Source: Ruminococcus bovis
Lineage (GTDB): Bacteria; Bacillota; Clostridia; Oscillospirales; Acutalibacteraceae
DNA length: 64,000 nt
Direction: 5' to 3'
NCBI RefSeq assembly: GCF_005601135.1
Contig: NZ_CP039381.1
Location: 2,105,941-2,169,940 of the forward strand
Position 1 is the stretch's first letter; each line of letters begins with the position of its first letter. The notes below the pieces were generated by a model. The model was not told the origin of the DNA. It saw only the letters and a list, made by a program, of their open reading frames with translations, and did no database searches. Positions 1 through 8,049 of the stretch are shown piece by piece. Made by a program: the position numbers and the translations under genes.

Positions 1-1
1 A

Positions 2-1555
2 ATGCTATTTGATGACAGAAATCTTGAAAATTTAGTGTACAAGCTACAAGGTGGAGCAGAAATGTTCTATAGACCTGCAAGTATCAAGAAAGATTCAGAA
101 TTTAAACATGATGCAAATGTTGAAATTATTAAGCGTACTTGTGAAGATAAAGTAAATGATAAAGACAATCCTACAGATGATGAGAAAGCTAAGTATTATA
201 GCAAATTTGACTACGATATAGTAAAGAACAAACGCTTTACTAAAGATCAATTTTCTCTACATTTAACTTTAGCAATGAATTGTAATCAGCCTGACCATTA
301 TTGGTTAAACAATGATGTTAGAGAACTTCTCAAGAAGTCAAATAAAAACCATATTATTGGTATTGATAGAGGTGAAAGAAATCTTATCTATGTAACTATA
401 ATTAATAGTGATGGAGTAATAGTTGACCAAATCAACTTCAATATTATTGAAAACAGTTACAATGGTAAAAAATACAAAACTGATTATCAGAAAAAACTTA
501 ATCAAAGGGAAGAAGATAGACAAAAGGCAAGAAAAACTTGGAAAACTATTGAAACAATTAAGGAACTGAAAGACGGTTACATTAGTCAGGTTGTACATCA
601 AATTTGTAAACTTATTGTTCAATATGATGCAATTGTTGTGATGGAAAACCTTAATGGTGGTTTCAAAAGAGGTAGAACAAAAGTTGAAAAACAAGTTTAT
701 CAAAAGTTTGAAACTATGCTTATTAATAAGCTGAATTATTATGTTGATAAAGGTACTGACTATAAAGAATGTGGTGGACTTTTAAAGGCATATCAGCTTA
801 CAAATAAGTTTGAAACATTTGAAAGAATCGGTAAACAAAGTGGTATTATCTTTTATGTTGACCCATATCTGACAAGTAAGATTGACCCGGTAACAGGTTT
901 TGCAAATCTGCTTTATCCTAAGTATGAAACAATACCAAAAACTCACAACTTCATTAGCAATATTGATGATATTCGATATAACCAAAGTGAAGATTACTTT
1001 GAGTTTGATATTGATTATGATAAGTTCCCGCAAGGTAGTTACAATTATCGTAAGAAGTGGACAATCTGTTCTTATGGCAACAGAATTAAGTATTACAAAG
1101 ATTCAAGAAATAAAACAGCTAGTGTAGTTGTTGATATTACTGAAAAGTTCAAGGAAACTTTTACTAACGCAGGTATTGACTTTGTTAATGATAATATTAA
1201 GGAAAAGTTATTGTTAGTTAATAGTAAGGAACTCCTAAAGTCATTTATGGATACTCTTAAACTGACTGTTCAGTTGAGAAATTCTGAAATTAATAGTGAT
1301 GTTGATTACATTATCTCACCGATAAAGGATAGAAACGGTAACTTCTATTATAGCGAAAACTACAAAAAGTCTAATAATGAAGTACCGTCACAACCACAAG
1401 ACGGTGATGCAAATGGTGCATATAACATTGCACGAAAAGGATTGATGATTATTAACAAACTAAAAAAAGCCGATGATGTAACCAATAATGAGTTGTTGAA
1501 AATCAGCAAAAAGGAATGGCTGGAATTTGCTCAAAAAGGTGATTTAGGTGAGTGA
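2..1555 (+). CDS. cas12a: Cas12a (Cpf1) effector nuclease, C-terminal part, cut by the window edge
   Basis: RNA-guided DNA endonuclease of type V-A CRISPR systems; it processes its own crRNA and cuts both DNA strands with one RuvC site. The 517 visible residues correspond to the C-terminal ~40% of a protein usually about 1250-1300 residues long; the reading frame is open to the left edge. Visible in order: end of the WED region (FYRPASIKK, ~22-30), RuvC-I IGIDRGERN with Asp122, bridge helix rich in Lys/Arg after ~160, RuvC-II VVMENLNGGF with Glu215, the Nuc domain with the conserved Arg426 in VQLRNS, and RuvC-III GDANGAYNIA with Asp469. These match the catalytic Asp/Glu/Asp and Nuc Arg of characterised Cas12a proteins by alignment from memory. 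No internal stop or frameshift is seen, so nuclease function is inferred to be retained. The stop overlaps the GTG of the cas4 remnant. Confidence 0.97.
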   Translation: MLFDDRNLENLVYKLQGGAEMFYRPASIKKDSEFKHDANVEIIKRTCEDKVNDKDNPTDDEKAKYYSKFDYDIVKNKRFTKDQFSLHLTLAMNCNQPDHYWLNNDVRELLKKSNKNHIIGIDRGERNLIYVTIINSDGVIVDQINFNIIENSYNGKKYKTDYQKKLNQREEDRQKARKTWKTIETIKELKDGYISQVVHQICKLIVQYDAIVVMENLNGGFKRGRTKVEKQVYQKFETMLINKLNYYVDKGTDYKECGGLLKAYQLTNKFETFERIGKQSGIIFYVDPYLTSKIDPVTGFANLLYPKYETIPKTHNFISNIDDIRYNQSEDYFEFDIDYDKFPQGSYNYRKKWTICSYGNRIKYYKDSRNKTASVVVDITEKFKETFTNAGIDFVNDNIKEKLLLVNSKELLKSFMDTLKLTVQLRNSEINSDVDYIISPIKDRNGNFYYSENYKKSNNEVPSQPQDGDANGAYNIARKGLMIINKLKKADDVTNNELLKISKKEWLEFAQKGDLGE

Positions 1556-1712
1556 AAACCCTATTGCTATTTCTAATCTTAATGATTTTATCTTTTGCCC
1601 TGTGTCAATTTATTTTCATTCACTTGATTATGATACTGAGAAAATGACCTATAAAAATTCAGACCAACTAAATGGTACTGCTGTCCACACAACAGTGGAC
1701 AGTGGTACATAA
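1548..1712 (+). pseudogene. cas4: cas4 remnant (N-terminal ~54 codons only)
   Basis: Starts at GTG 1548, overlapping the cas12a stop by 8 nt as in intact type V-A operons. It encodes an N-terminal Cas4-like stretch (ISNLNDFIFCPVSIYFHSL, followed by NGTAVH and VDSGT), including the first cysteine, CP, expected to bind the Fe-S cluster. Translation then stops at TAA 1710 after 54 residues, whereas Cas4 is usually about 190-220 residues with three further C-terminal cysteines and a RecB-type nuclease core. What follows at once is not Cas4 but a tail resembling Cas1. An 8-bp inverted repeat (CTGTCCAC/GTGGACAG, 1681-1702) lies next to the break. Identification rests on position and the N-terminal motif. 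Non-function is clear from the missing nuclease core. Confidence 0.75.
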
Positions 1713-1721
1713 TAAGTGTAG

Positions 1722-1817
1722 AAAGATTCAATTTTTCTATATATTCAGTCTTACTACAGAGCATTTATGAAGAAATTAGATGTGGATAAATTTCCTGTAT
1801 TTGACATAGGAGAATAA
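1722..1817 (+). pseudogene. cas1: probable cas1 remnant (C-terminal ~31 codons only)
   Basis: An open frame with no start codon runs from just after a stop at 1719 to TAA 1815-1817, one base before cas2. It reads as a plausible Cas1 carboxyl end (IFLYIQSYYRAFMKKL then DVDKFPVFDIGE). Its place directly upstream of cas2, where type V-A loci carry cas1, supports this. A full Cas1 is about 320-330 residues, so roughly 90% of the gene and the metal-binding catalytic residues are gone. Taken with the cas4 fragment, this is best explained by one deletion from within cas4 to near the end of cas1. The call is inference from context and composition; I cannot align it here. Confidence 0.5.
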
Positions 1818-1818
1818 T

Positions 1819-2094
1819 ATGATTATAATTAGTTATGATATATCTGATGACAGAAAACGCAGTAAATTTTCAAAGTACATTAAGCGTTTTGGTCATATGT
1901 TGCAGTATTCTGTATATGAGATTGATAATAGTGAAAGAATACTAAACAACATTATTGCAGATATTAATAATAAATTTTTGAAAATGTTTGACCAATCTGA
2001 TAGTGTGTATATCTTTCAGTTAAGTAGTTCATGCAAAGTTCAAAAATTTGGTTATGCTAAAAATGAAGATGAGCCTTTGCTTGTTGTTACATAA
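1819..2094 (+). CDS. cas2: Cas2, CRISPR adaptation protein
   Basis: 91-residue Cas2, the small ferredoxin-fold dimer that bridges two Cas1 dimers during spacer integration. The N-terminal beta strand ends in the conserved Asp of IISYDISDDRKRSK, the usual Cas2 signature, and the length matches the family (about 85-100). RBS GGAG lies 1808-1812 ahead of ATG 1819. The gene is intact although both its partners upstream, cas1 and cas4, are reduced to scraps, so it cannot take part in acquisition unless a Cas1 acts in trans from elsewhere in the genome. The CRISPR leader starts directly after its stop. Confidence 0.93.
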   Translation: MIIISYDISDDRKRSKFSKYIKRFGHMLQYSVYEIDNSERILNNIIADINNKFLKMFDQSDSVYIFQLSSSCKVQKFGYAKNEDEPLLVVT

Positions 2095-2176
2095 TTTGCA
2101 AACCTCAGTCTTTATTTTAGATATTCTTTGAAAAAGGTTGTTAAACAATGAAGATTATATGCACAATGAACAATTG

Positions 2177-2202
2177 CATAAATTACCAAGATGTAATTTA
2201 TG
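2177..2202. promoter_or_regulatory. perfect 10-bp palindrome in the CRISPR leader
   Basis: CATAAATTAC (2177-2186) and its exact reverse complement GTAATTTATG (2193-2202) are separated by CAAGAT, ending 20 bp before the first repeat in the 128-bp leader between cas2 and the array. There is no T-run after it, so it is unlikely to be a terminator. It could be a protein-binding site or a structured leader RNA. Function is unknown. Confidence 0.6.
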
Positions 2203-2222
2203 TAGGGTTAAACAAAGTTAGG

Positions 2223-2740
2223 GCTTAATCAACCCTTAGAATTTCTACTATTGTAGATTGCTAGGTGTAGCCGTAACGATTGTGGTTTAATCAACCCTTA
2301 GAATTTCTACTATTGTAGATCTCCCATTTTGTCTAGGTATTCAAAGACTGTTTAATCAACCCTTAGAATTTCTACTATTGTAGATAGAAAGCAATAGACG
2401 ACTATATCGACCGTTTAATCAACCCTTAGAATTTCTACTATTGTAGATTCGCAATAAATATGAAGAAGTTCGGGAGGTTTAATCAACCCTTAGAATTTCT
2501 ACTATTGTAGATAAATGCAGGTATTTCACCTATATTAGCGTTTAATCAACCCTTAGAATTTCTACTATTGTAGATATGGTAACTATCTTTACAATGGCAT
2601 TAGTTTAATAATCCTTTAGAATTTCTACTATTGTAGATCGGAACAACATAATCATTGTTGATTGTGTTTAATAACCCTTTATAATTTCACTATTGTGGAT
2701 ATGTGTATGAAATCTTCATAGGCTCTAGTTTAATTAATCC
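2223..2740 (+). CRISPR. type V-A CRISPR array: 8 repeats plus a truncated ninth, 8 spacers
   Basis: Repeats start at 2223, 2285, 2350, 2413, 2477, 2540, 2603 and 2666; a ninth survives only as about 13 nt at 2728-2740. The repeat is 36 nt and its 3' part is AATTTCTACTATTGTAGAT, the classic Cas12a crRNA handle with a UCUAC/GUAGA stem. Spacers are 26, 29, 27, 28, 27, 27, 27 and 27 nt. Repeat 1 has one change at its second base. Repeats 2-6 are identical. Repeat 7 is altered in its 5' third (TAATCC for CAACCC). Repeat 8 is 35 nt with changes in the stem. Decay at the end away from cas2 marks that as the old trailer end, and transcription is inferred to run from the cas2 side on the plus strand. 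With cas1 and cas4 broken the array is probably no longer growing. Confidence 0.98.
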
Positions 2741-2754
2741 ATATTTATGAAATC

Positions 2755-2785
2755 AGCCACCAAGTAATATTTTGGTGGCTTTTTG
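2755..2785 (+). terminator. Rho-independent terminator after the CRISPR array
   Basis: AGCCACCAA (2755-2763) pairs with TTGGTGGCT (2772-2780), followed by TTTTT. It sits just past the last degenerate repeat and would end the pre-crRNA transcript. Confidence 0.85.
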
Positions 2786-2858
2786 TATAATCAATATTGT
2801 GTTTTAAAAATAAATGTAGTAAAATATCATTGAAATTTAGTGAAATGATAGGTGACTT

Positions 2859-3377
2859 ATGAAGTACAAATTTTGTCCACAATGTGGCAGTGAATTAAAG
2901 CCTAAAATGGCAGGGGATGATGGTGAAGTACCATTTTGTTATGAGTGCAACAGATATTGGTTTGACAGTTTTGAGAGCTGTGTAATTGTTCTGGTGTACA
3001 ATGAATTTGATGAAATTGTAGTTTGTATGCAAGATTATATTTCCAAAGTTTATGGCACAATTACTGCCGGATATATTTTGCTGGGGGAAAATGCTGAAGA
3101 AACTGCCTATAGAGAAGTGGAGGAAGAACTAGGCATAAAGCTTGATAATCTTCAGTATGGTGGTACATATTGGTTTGAAGATGGTGACAAACTTATGCAT
3201 GCTTTTATGGCATATTCACCAAAATGTGAACTGAAACTTTCACAAGAAGTTAATTCAGCACAATGGGTGAAAGCAACCAAAGCTCATAAAGTCTTATTCC
3301 CTGATTCACCGGGTAATGCAGCAATGGGACTTTTAAAGCAGTATGTAAAAATGAAAAATCTTCAGTTTGAAGACTAA
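2859..3377 (+). CDS. NUDIX hydrolase with N-terminal zinc ribbon
   Basis: 172-residue NUDIX-family pyrophosphohydrolase. An N-terminal zinc ribbon (Cys6, Cys9, Cys27, Cys30; CPQC and CYEC) is followed by a NUDIX domain. The NUDIX box spans about residues 71-93 and fits G-x5-E-x7-REVEEELGI, with the three metal-binding Glu of REVEEE present. Zinc ribbon plus NUDIX resembles the NADH pyrophosphatase (NudC) arrangement, but the protein is shorter than NudC and lacks its N-terminal domain, so the substrate (NADH, ADP-ribose or another nucleoside diphosphate derivative) is not settled. RBS AGGTGA precedes ATG 2859. It is a single gene between the CRISPR terminator and its own terminator. Confidence 0.9.
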   Translation: MKYKFCPQCGSELKPKMAGDDGEVPFCYECNRYWFDSFESCVIVLVYNEFDEIVVCMQDYISKVYGTITAGYILLGENAEETAYREVEEELGIKLDNLQYGGTYWFEDGDKLMHAFMAYSPKCELKLSQEVNSAQWVKATKAHKVLFPDSPGNAAMGLLKQYVKMKNLQFED

Positions 3378-3379
3378 TT

Positions 3380-3409
3380 GAGTATAAGCATTTGCTTATG
3401 CTCTTTTTT
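3380..3409 (+). terminator. terminator of the NUDIX gene
   Basis: GAGTATAAGC (3380-3389) pairs, with one G-U pair, with GCTTATGCTC (3394-3403), followed by TTTTTT. Confidence 0.75.
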
Positions 3410-3431
3410 AATAAAAATAAATAGGCATAAC

Positions 3432-3460
3432 AAAAAGGGTGTACTCAGCGAGTACACCCT
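3432..3460 (-). terminator. terminator of pckA
   Basis: On the minus strand an 11-bp perfect stem AGGGTGTACTC/GAGTACACCCT with a 3-nt loop is followed by a T-run (plus-strand AAAAA at 3432-3436). It lies 36 bp past the pckA stop. Confidence 0.88.
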
Positions 3461-3495
3461 AAATTTATGAATTATAAAGTTAGTTAAGACTAAAA

Positions 3496-5103
3496 TTATT
3501 CTACTGTAGGACCTGCAGATACTAGAGCCTTACCTGCTTCATTACCTTCATACTTAGCAAAGTTCTTAACAAATCTTGAAGCAAGATCCTTAGCCTTTGT
3601 TTCCCATTCGTTAACATCAGCATATGTGTCTCTAGGGTCTAGGATAGCTGGGTCAACACCTGGTAGTTCTGTAGGAACTTCAAAGTTGAAGTGAGGGATA
3701 GTCTTTGTAGGAGCCTTTGTAATAGAACCGTCAAGGATAGCATCAATGATACCTCTTGTATCCTTAATAGAAATTCTCTTACCTGTGCCGTTCCAACCTG
3801 TGTTAACTAGGTAAGCCTTAGCACCACTCTTTTCCATCTTCTTAACTAGTTCTTCAGCATACTTTGTTGGATGAAGTTCTAGGAAAGCCTGACCGAAACA
3901 AGCAGAGAATGTTGGAGTTGGTTCTGTGATACCTCTTTCAGTACCTGCTAGCTTTGCAGTAAAGCCTGATAGGAAGTAGTACTTTGTCTGTTCAGGAGTT
4001 AGAATAGAAACTGGAGGTAGTACACCAAATGCATCAGCTGATAGGAAGATTACATTCTTTGCAGCAGGAGCAGAAGATACAGGACGAACAATGTTTTCAA
4101 TGTGGTCGATTGGGTAAGAAACACGAGTGTTTTCTGTAACTGACTTATCAGCAAAGTCAATCTTACCGTTTTCGTCAACAGTAACATTTTCTAGTAGAGC
4201 ATCTCTTCTGATAGCATTGTAGATGTCTGGTTCAGATTCCTTGTCAAGGTCGATAACCTTAGCATAGCAACCACCTTCAAAGTTAAATACACCATTGTCA
4301 TCCCAACCGTGTTCGTCATCACCGATTAGAAGTCTCTTAGGGTCTGTTGAAAGTGTTGTCTTACCTGTACCTGATAGACCGAAGAAGATGGCTGTGTTTT
4401 CACCGTTCATATCAGCATTAGCTGAGCAGTGCATTGAAGCAATACCCTTTAGAGGTAGGTAGTAGTTCATCATTGAGAACATACCCTTCTTCATTTCACC
4501 ACCGTACCATGTGTTAACGATAACCTGTTCACGGCTTGTGATGTTAAATAGAACAGCTGTTTCTGAGTTTAGACCTAGTTCCTTATAGTTTTCAACCTTA
4601 GCCTTTGATGCGTTGTAAACGATAAAGTCAGGTTCAAAGTTTTCTAGTTCTTCAGCAGTTGGCTTAATGAACATATTTGTTACAAAGTGAGCCTGCCATG
4701 CAACTTCAACGATGAAACGAACTGCCATTCTTGTGTCGTGGTTAGCACCACAGAATGCGTCAACAACATAAAGCTTCTTGTTAGAAAGTTCTTTCTTAGC
4801 AATTTCCTTTACAGCTTCCCATGCTTCTTGTGTAGCTGGGTGGTTGTCGTTCTTGTATTCATCAGAAGTCCACCATACAGTGTCCTTAGAATTTTCGTCC
4901 ATAACGATAAACTTGTCTTTAGGTGAACGACCTGTGTAAATACCGGTCATTACATTAACTGCACCTAGTTCAGTTTCCTGACCAACTTCATAGCCTTCTA
5001 GTTCAGGCTTTGTTTCTTCGTTGAATAGTTCTTCGTAGGAAGGATTGTGGATAATTTCAGTAGTACCGGTAATACCATACTTAGTTAAATCAATCTTTGC
5101 CAT
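3496..5103 (-). CDS. pckA: phosphoenolpyruvate carboxykinase (ATP)
   Basis: 535-residue ATP-dependent PEPCK, which interconverts oxaloacetate + ATP and PEP + CO2 + ADP. In gut anaerobes it often runs towards CO2 fixation. Seen: substrate-binding TGRSPKDKF (~57-65), the kinase-1a P-loop GLSGTGKTT (242-250), kinase-2 GDDEHGW with metal-binding Asp residues (261-267), and the substrate Arg in a YPIDHI context near the middle. Length matches the ATP family (about 520-540). RBS AGAAAGG lies upstream of ATG 5103. It is a monocistronic gene with its own promoter (5208-5236) and terminator (3432-3460). Codon choice is highly regular, as in a strongly expressed gene (inference). Confidence 0.97.
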   Translation of the reverse strand: MAKIDLTKYGITGTTEIIHNPSYEELFNEETKPELEGYEVGQETELGAVNVMTGIYTGRSPKDKFIVMDENSKDTVWWTSDEYKNDNHPATQEAWEAVKEIAKKELSNKKLYVVDAFCGANHDTRMAVRFIVEVAWQAHFVTNMFIKPTAEELENFEPDFIVYNASKAKVENYKELGLNSETAVLFNITSREQVIVNTWYGGEMKKGMFSMMNYYLPLKGIASMHCSANADMNGENTAIFFGLSGTGKTTLSTDPKRLLIGDDEHGWDDNGVFNFEGGCYAKVIDLDKESEPDIYNAIRRDALLENVTVDENGKIDFADKSVTENTRVSYPIDHIENIVRPVSSAPAAKNVIFLSADAFGVLPPVSILTPEQTKYYFLSGFTAKLAGTERGITEPTPTFSACFGQAFLELHPTKYAEELVKKMEKSGAKAYLVNTGWNGTGKRISIKDTRGIIDAILDGSITKAPTKTIPHFNFEVPTELPGVDPAILDPRDTYADVNEWETKAKDLASRFVKNFAKYEGNEAGKALVSAGPTVE

Positions 5104-5507
5104 TTCAGTATCAACCTTTCTTTTTCTTGAATTTTTACATAGAAATTGTATTTTTCAGTCCAATGCTATAGTTATTCAGCATAAACTGTAATCCTATGTT
5201 CTTAAATATTTTAGCATAATTAAGCATTATCGTCAAGCAAATAACTAGTAAAATACTATAAATTTCTGACCTTTACCTTTATTTGTATAATAACTAACAC
5301 ATCTTTAACATTTTGTCTATTACTCTTAACAATTATTCACTACAGTAATCTATTATAAGTAGTATTACTTTGATTATTCATGAAATTTTCATCATATGTG
5401 CAGATATTGTAGATTTATGTAGTTAAATGTATTATAATAATCTTGGAGTTTAAAAGTATGCAAAAATTTTTATAATTTTAGGAGAAAAGGGAAGGATAAT
5501 TTAATTT
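5104..5507. other. 404-bp divergent intergenic region between pckA and feoAB
   Basis: It holds the pckA promoter described separately, a perfect 6-1-6 palindrome ATGAAATTTTCAT at 5380-5392, and a TATAAT at 5433-5438 that could be the feoAB -10 although its -35 is weak. The palindrome lies some 45 bp upstream of that -10 and could be an operator for feoAB. I cannot match it to a Fur box with confidence. No further gene or RNA is seen. Confidence 0.5.
5208..5236 (-). promoter_or_regulatory. pckA promoter
   Basis: On the minus strand TTGACG (-35, plus-strand CGTCAA 5231-5236), 17-bp spacer, TAAAAT (-10, plus-strand ATTTTA 5208-5213). This leaves an untranslated leader of about 100 nt before the pckA start. 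Confidence 0.7.
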
Positions 5508-7853
5508 ATGACCTTAAAAGAATTGAATATAGGCGAAAGTGCCATCATAACATCAGTTGGTGGTGAGGGTGCATTGCGACAACATTTTCTTGATATGGGT
5601 ATGATTCCTAATGCAGAAGTAACTGTTGTGAAATTTGCACCAATGGGTGACCCTATGGAACTTCAGGTCCATGGGTATGAACTGACTTTAAGATTAGCAG
5701 ATGCCGATAAAATTCAGGTAGAACCTATCAAATCTCGTACAAGAAGTCACGATAGAGTGGATAGGTTCAAGGATACAGAGCATCCAGGTCTTGGTGAAGA
5801 AGGCAAATTCCATTCAAAGGGAGATGGCAACCCTTTGCCGGAAGGAACAACCCTTACATATGCTTTGGTTGGCAACCAAAACTGTGGCAAGACAACTTTG
5901 TTCAACCAAATCACCGGTTCAAATCAGCATGTCGGTAACTTTCCAGGTGTAACAGTTGACAGAAAGGATGGTTCAATCAAAGGCTATCCCAACACAAATG
6001 TAACTGACCTACCGGGAATTTACTCAATGTCACCATATAGTAGTGAAGAAATTGTTTCAAGAAATTTTGTACTTGACGAAAAGCCAAAGGCTATTATTAA
6101 TATTGTAGATGCAACCAATATTGAAAGAAACCTTTACCTTACAATGCAACTTCTTGAAATGAATATTCCAATGGTTATTGCACTTAATATGATGGATGAA
6201 GTTACAGGTAACCAAGGTTCTATTGATGTAAATACAATGGAAAAAATGCTTGGTGTACCGGTTATTCCAATTTCAGCAGCAAAAAATGAAGGTGTTGATG
6301 AACTTATCAAACACGCACTTCATATTGCTCAGTATCAGGAAAAGCCATTGCGTCAGGATTTTTGTGACAAAAATGACCACAACGGTGCAGTACATCGTTG
6401 TATTCACGCAGTAATTCACTTAATAGAGGACCATGCAGAACAAGCAGATATTCCTGTAAGGTTTGCAGCTACTAAGGCAATAGAGGGTGACCACCTAATT
6501 CTTGATAAGTTGAACCTTGATGAAAACGAAATGGAAATGCTTGAGCATATTGTTCAACAACTTGAAACAGAAAGACAACTTGACAGAAATGCCTCAATAG
6601 CCGATATGCGTTTTGACTTTATCGAAAAACTTTGTGAAGATACAGTTATCAAACCAAAGCAAAGTAAAGAAAGAGTCAGAAGTGAAAAGATAGACAAAAT
6701 TCTAACAGGTAAATATACTGCAATTCCTTGTTTTATTGCAATAATGGTTTTAGTTTTTTACCTAACATTTAATGTAATAGGTGCAGGACTACAAACTTTA
6801 TTGGAAATGGGCATTGACTCATTAACCACAATAACAGATAATGCTCTAACCTCAGCCCATGTAAATGATACAATACATAGTCTTGTAATAGATGGTATAT
6901 TTAACGGTGTAGGTAGTGTGTTAAGTTTCTTACCTATAATCGTAACATTGTTTTTCTTCTTATCATTAATGGAGGACAGTGGCTACATAGCAAGAGTAGC
7001 ATTTGTAATGGATAAATTGCTGAGAAAAATCGGTCTGTCAGGCAGAAGTATTGTTCCAATGCTAATTGGTTTTGGTTGTACAGTACCGGCAGTTATGGCA
7101 ACAAGAACTTTAACATCCGAAAGAGATAGAAAGATGACAATCCTACTAACTCCATTTATGAGTTGTACTGCAAAGTTACCTATCTATTCATTTTTTGTCA
7201 GTTCATTTTTCCCTAAACAAGGTGGACTGATAATGTCAGGACTGTATGTGCTGGGTATAGTAATCGGTATATTGATTGCTTTTCTATATAAAGGAACATT
7301 GTTCAAAGGTGAGGCAGTACCATTTGTTATGGAATTACCAAACTACCGATTACCAGGTGCAAAGAATGTTGTTCAGCTATTGTGGGAAAAAGCAAAGGAC
7401 TTTTTGCAGAGAGCATTTTCAATTATCTTAATTGCAACAATAGTTGTTTGGTTCTTACAGAGCTTTGATATTCACTTTAATATGGTGACAAATTCAGCAG
7501 ATAGTATGTTAGCCTCAATCTCAGGTTTTATCTCACCGATATTTGCACCATTAGGACTTGGAGATTGGAGAATATGTACTTCATTAATCTCAGGTATTAT
7601 GGCTAAGGAAAGTGTAGTTTCAACATTACAAGTCCTATTTAGTGGCAACATTGCCTCAGTATTAACACCACTTGCAGCATCATCACTACTTGTATTTAGT
7701 TTGCTATATTCTCCTTGTGTTGCAGCTATTGCATCAGTAAAAAGGGAACTAGGCAGTAAGTGGGCAATAGGTGTTGCTTTATGGCAGTGTGTTATTGCTT
7801 GGGTAGTAGCATTCATAGTCCACTTAATCGGTTCAGCAGTAGGAATGGTGTAG
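5508..7853 (+). CDS. feoB: ferrous iron transporter, FeoA-FeoB fusion
   Basis: 781-residue Fe(II) transporter of the inner membrane in which FeoA and FeoB are one chain. Residues 1-75 form a FeoA/SH3-like domain (LRQHFLDMGMIPNAEV). A linker of about 40 residues follows, then the FeoB G domain: G1 GNQNCGKTT (122-130), G3 DLPG (167-170), G4 NMMD (227-230). After a helical spacer come the two Gate/pore motifs and multiple membrane helices (LPIIVTLFFFLSLMEDSGYI, GRSIVPMLIGFGCTVPA and a second GIMAKESVVS region). In most bacteria feoA and feoB are separate; the fusion occurs in some Firmicutes. RBS AAGGAT is upstream of ATG 5508. The small Cys-rich gene 2 bp downstream completes the operon. Confidence 0.96.
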   Translation: MTLKELNIGESAIITSVGGEGALRQHFLDMGMIPNAEVTVVKFAPMGDPMELQVHGYELTLRLADADKIQVEPIKSRTRSHDRVDRFKDTEHPGLGEEGKFHSKGDGNPLPEGTTLTYALVGNQNCGKTTLFNQITGSNQHVGNFPGVTVDRKDGSIKGYPNTNVTDLPGIYSMSPYSSEEIVSRNFVLDEKPKAIINIVDATNIERNLYLTMQLLEMNIPMVIALNMMDEVTGNQGSIDVNTMEKMLGVPVIPISAAKNEGVDELIKHALHIAQYQEKPLRQDFCDKNDHNGAVHRCIHAVIHLIEDHAEQADIPVRFAATKAIEGDHLILDKLNLDENEMEMLEHIVQQLETERQLDRNASIADMRFDFIEKLCEDTVIKPKQSKERVRSEKIDKILTGKYTAIPCFIAIMVLVFYLTFNVIGAGLQTLLEMGIDSLTTITDNALTSAHVNDTIHSLVIDGIFNGVGSVLSFLPIIVTLFFFLSLMEDSGYIARVAFVMDKLLRKIGLSGRSIVPMLIGFGCTVPAVMATRTLTSERDRKMTILLTPFMSCTAKLPIYSFFVSSFFPKQGGLIMSGLYVLGIVIGILIAFLYKGTLFKGEAVPFVMELPNYRLPGAKNVVQLLWEKAKDFLQRAFSIILIATIVVWFLQSFDIHFNMVTNSADSMLASISGFISPIFAPLGLGDWRICTSLISGIMAKESVVSTLQVLFSGNIASVLTPLAASSLLVFSLLYSPCVAAIASVKRELGSKWAIGVALWQCVIAWVVAFIVHLIGSAVGMV

Positions 7854-7854
7854 T

Positions 7855-8013
7855 ATGGATTTTCTAAGCAGTTTAAATTTTTGGGATTATATAATTTTAG
7901 CTTTAGTCATTGTTGCAGTAGCTATTGCAATTTTCTCAATGAGAAGTAGAAAGAAAAAAGGCAAAGGTTGTTGCAATTGTGGTTGCCAAAATTGTAATAA
8001 AAAGTGTAAATAG
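7855..8013 (+). CDS. small FeoB-associated Cys-rich membrane protein
   Basis: 52-residue protein encoded 1 base after the feoAB stop (TAG, T, ATG). One membrane helix (YIILALVIVAVAIAIFSM) is followed by a basic stretch and a Cys-rich tail with CCNCGCQNC and a final KKC, six Cys in about 15 residues. This is the pattern of the FeoB-associated Cys-rich proteins found after feoB in Firmicutes, sometimes called FeoC-like. The Cys cluster may bind iron or a Fe-S cluster near the cytoplasmic mouth of FeoB; that role is inferred. It was too short for automatic ORF calls but its position and composition are convincing. Confidence 0.85.
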   Translation: MDFLSSLNFWDYIILALVIVAVAIAIFSMRSRKKKGKGCCNCGCQNCNKKCK

Positions 8014-8049
8014 TTTTATTGCATCTTATAGATACAAAGGTACAAATTT

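Noticed and set aside
338..703. 121-codon minus-strand frame inside cas12a
   Set aside because: Antisense shadow of the RuvC region; Phe/Ile/Asn-rich product from AT-rich DNA, no RBS, no family.
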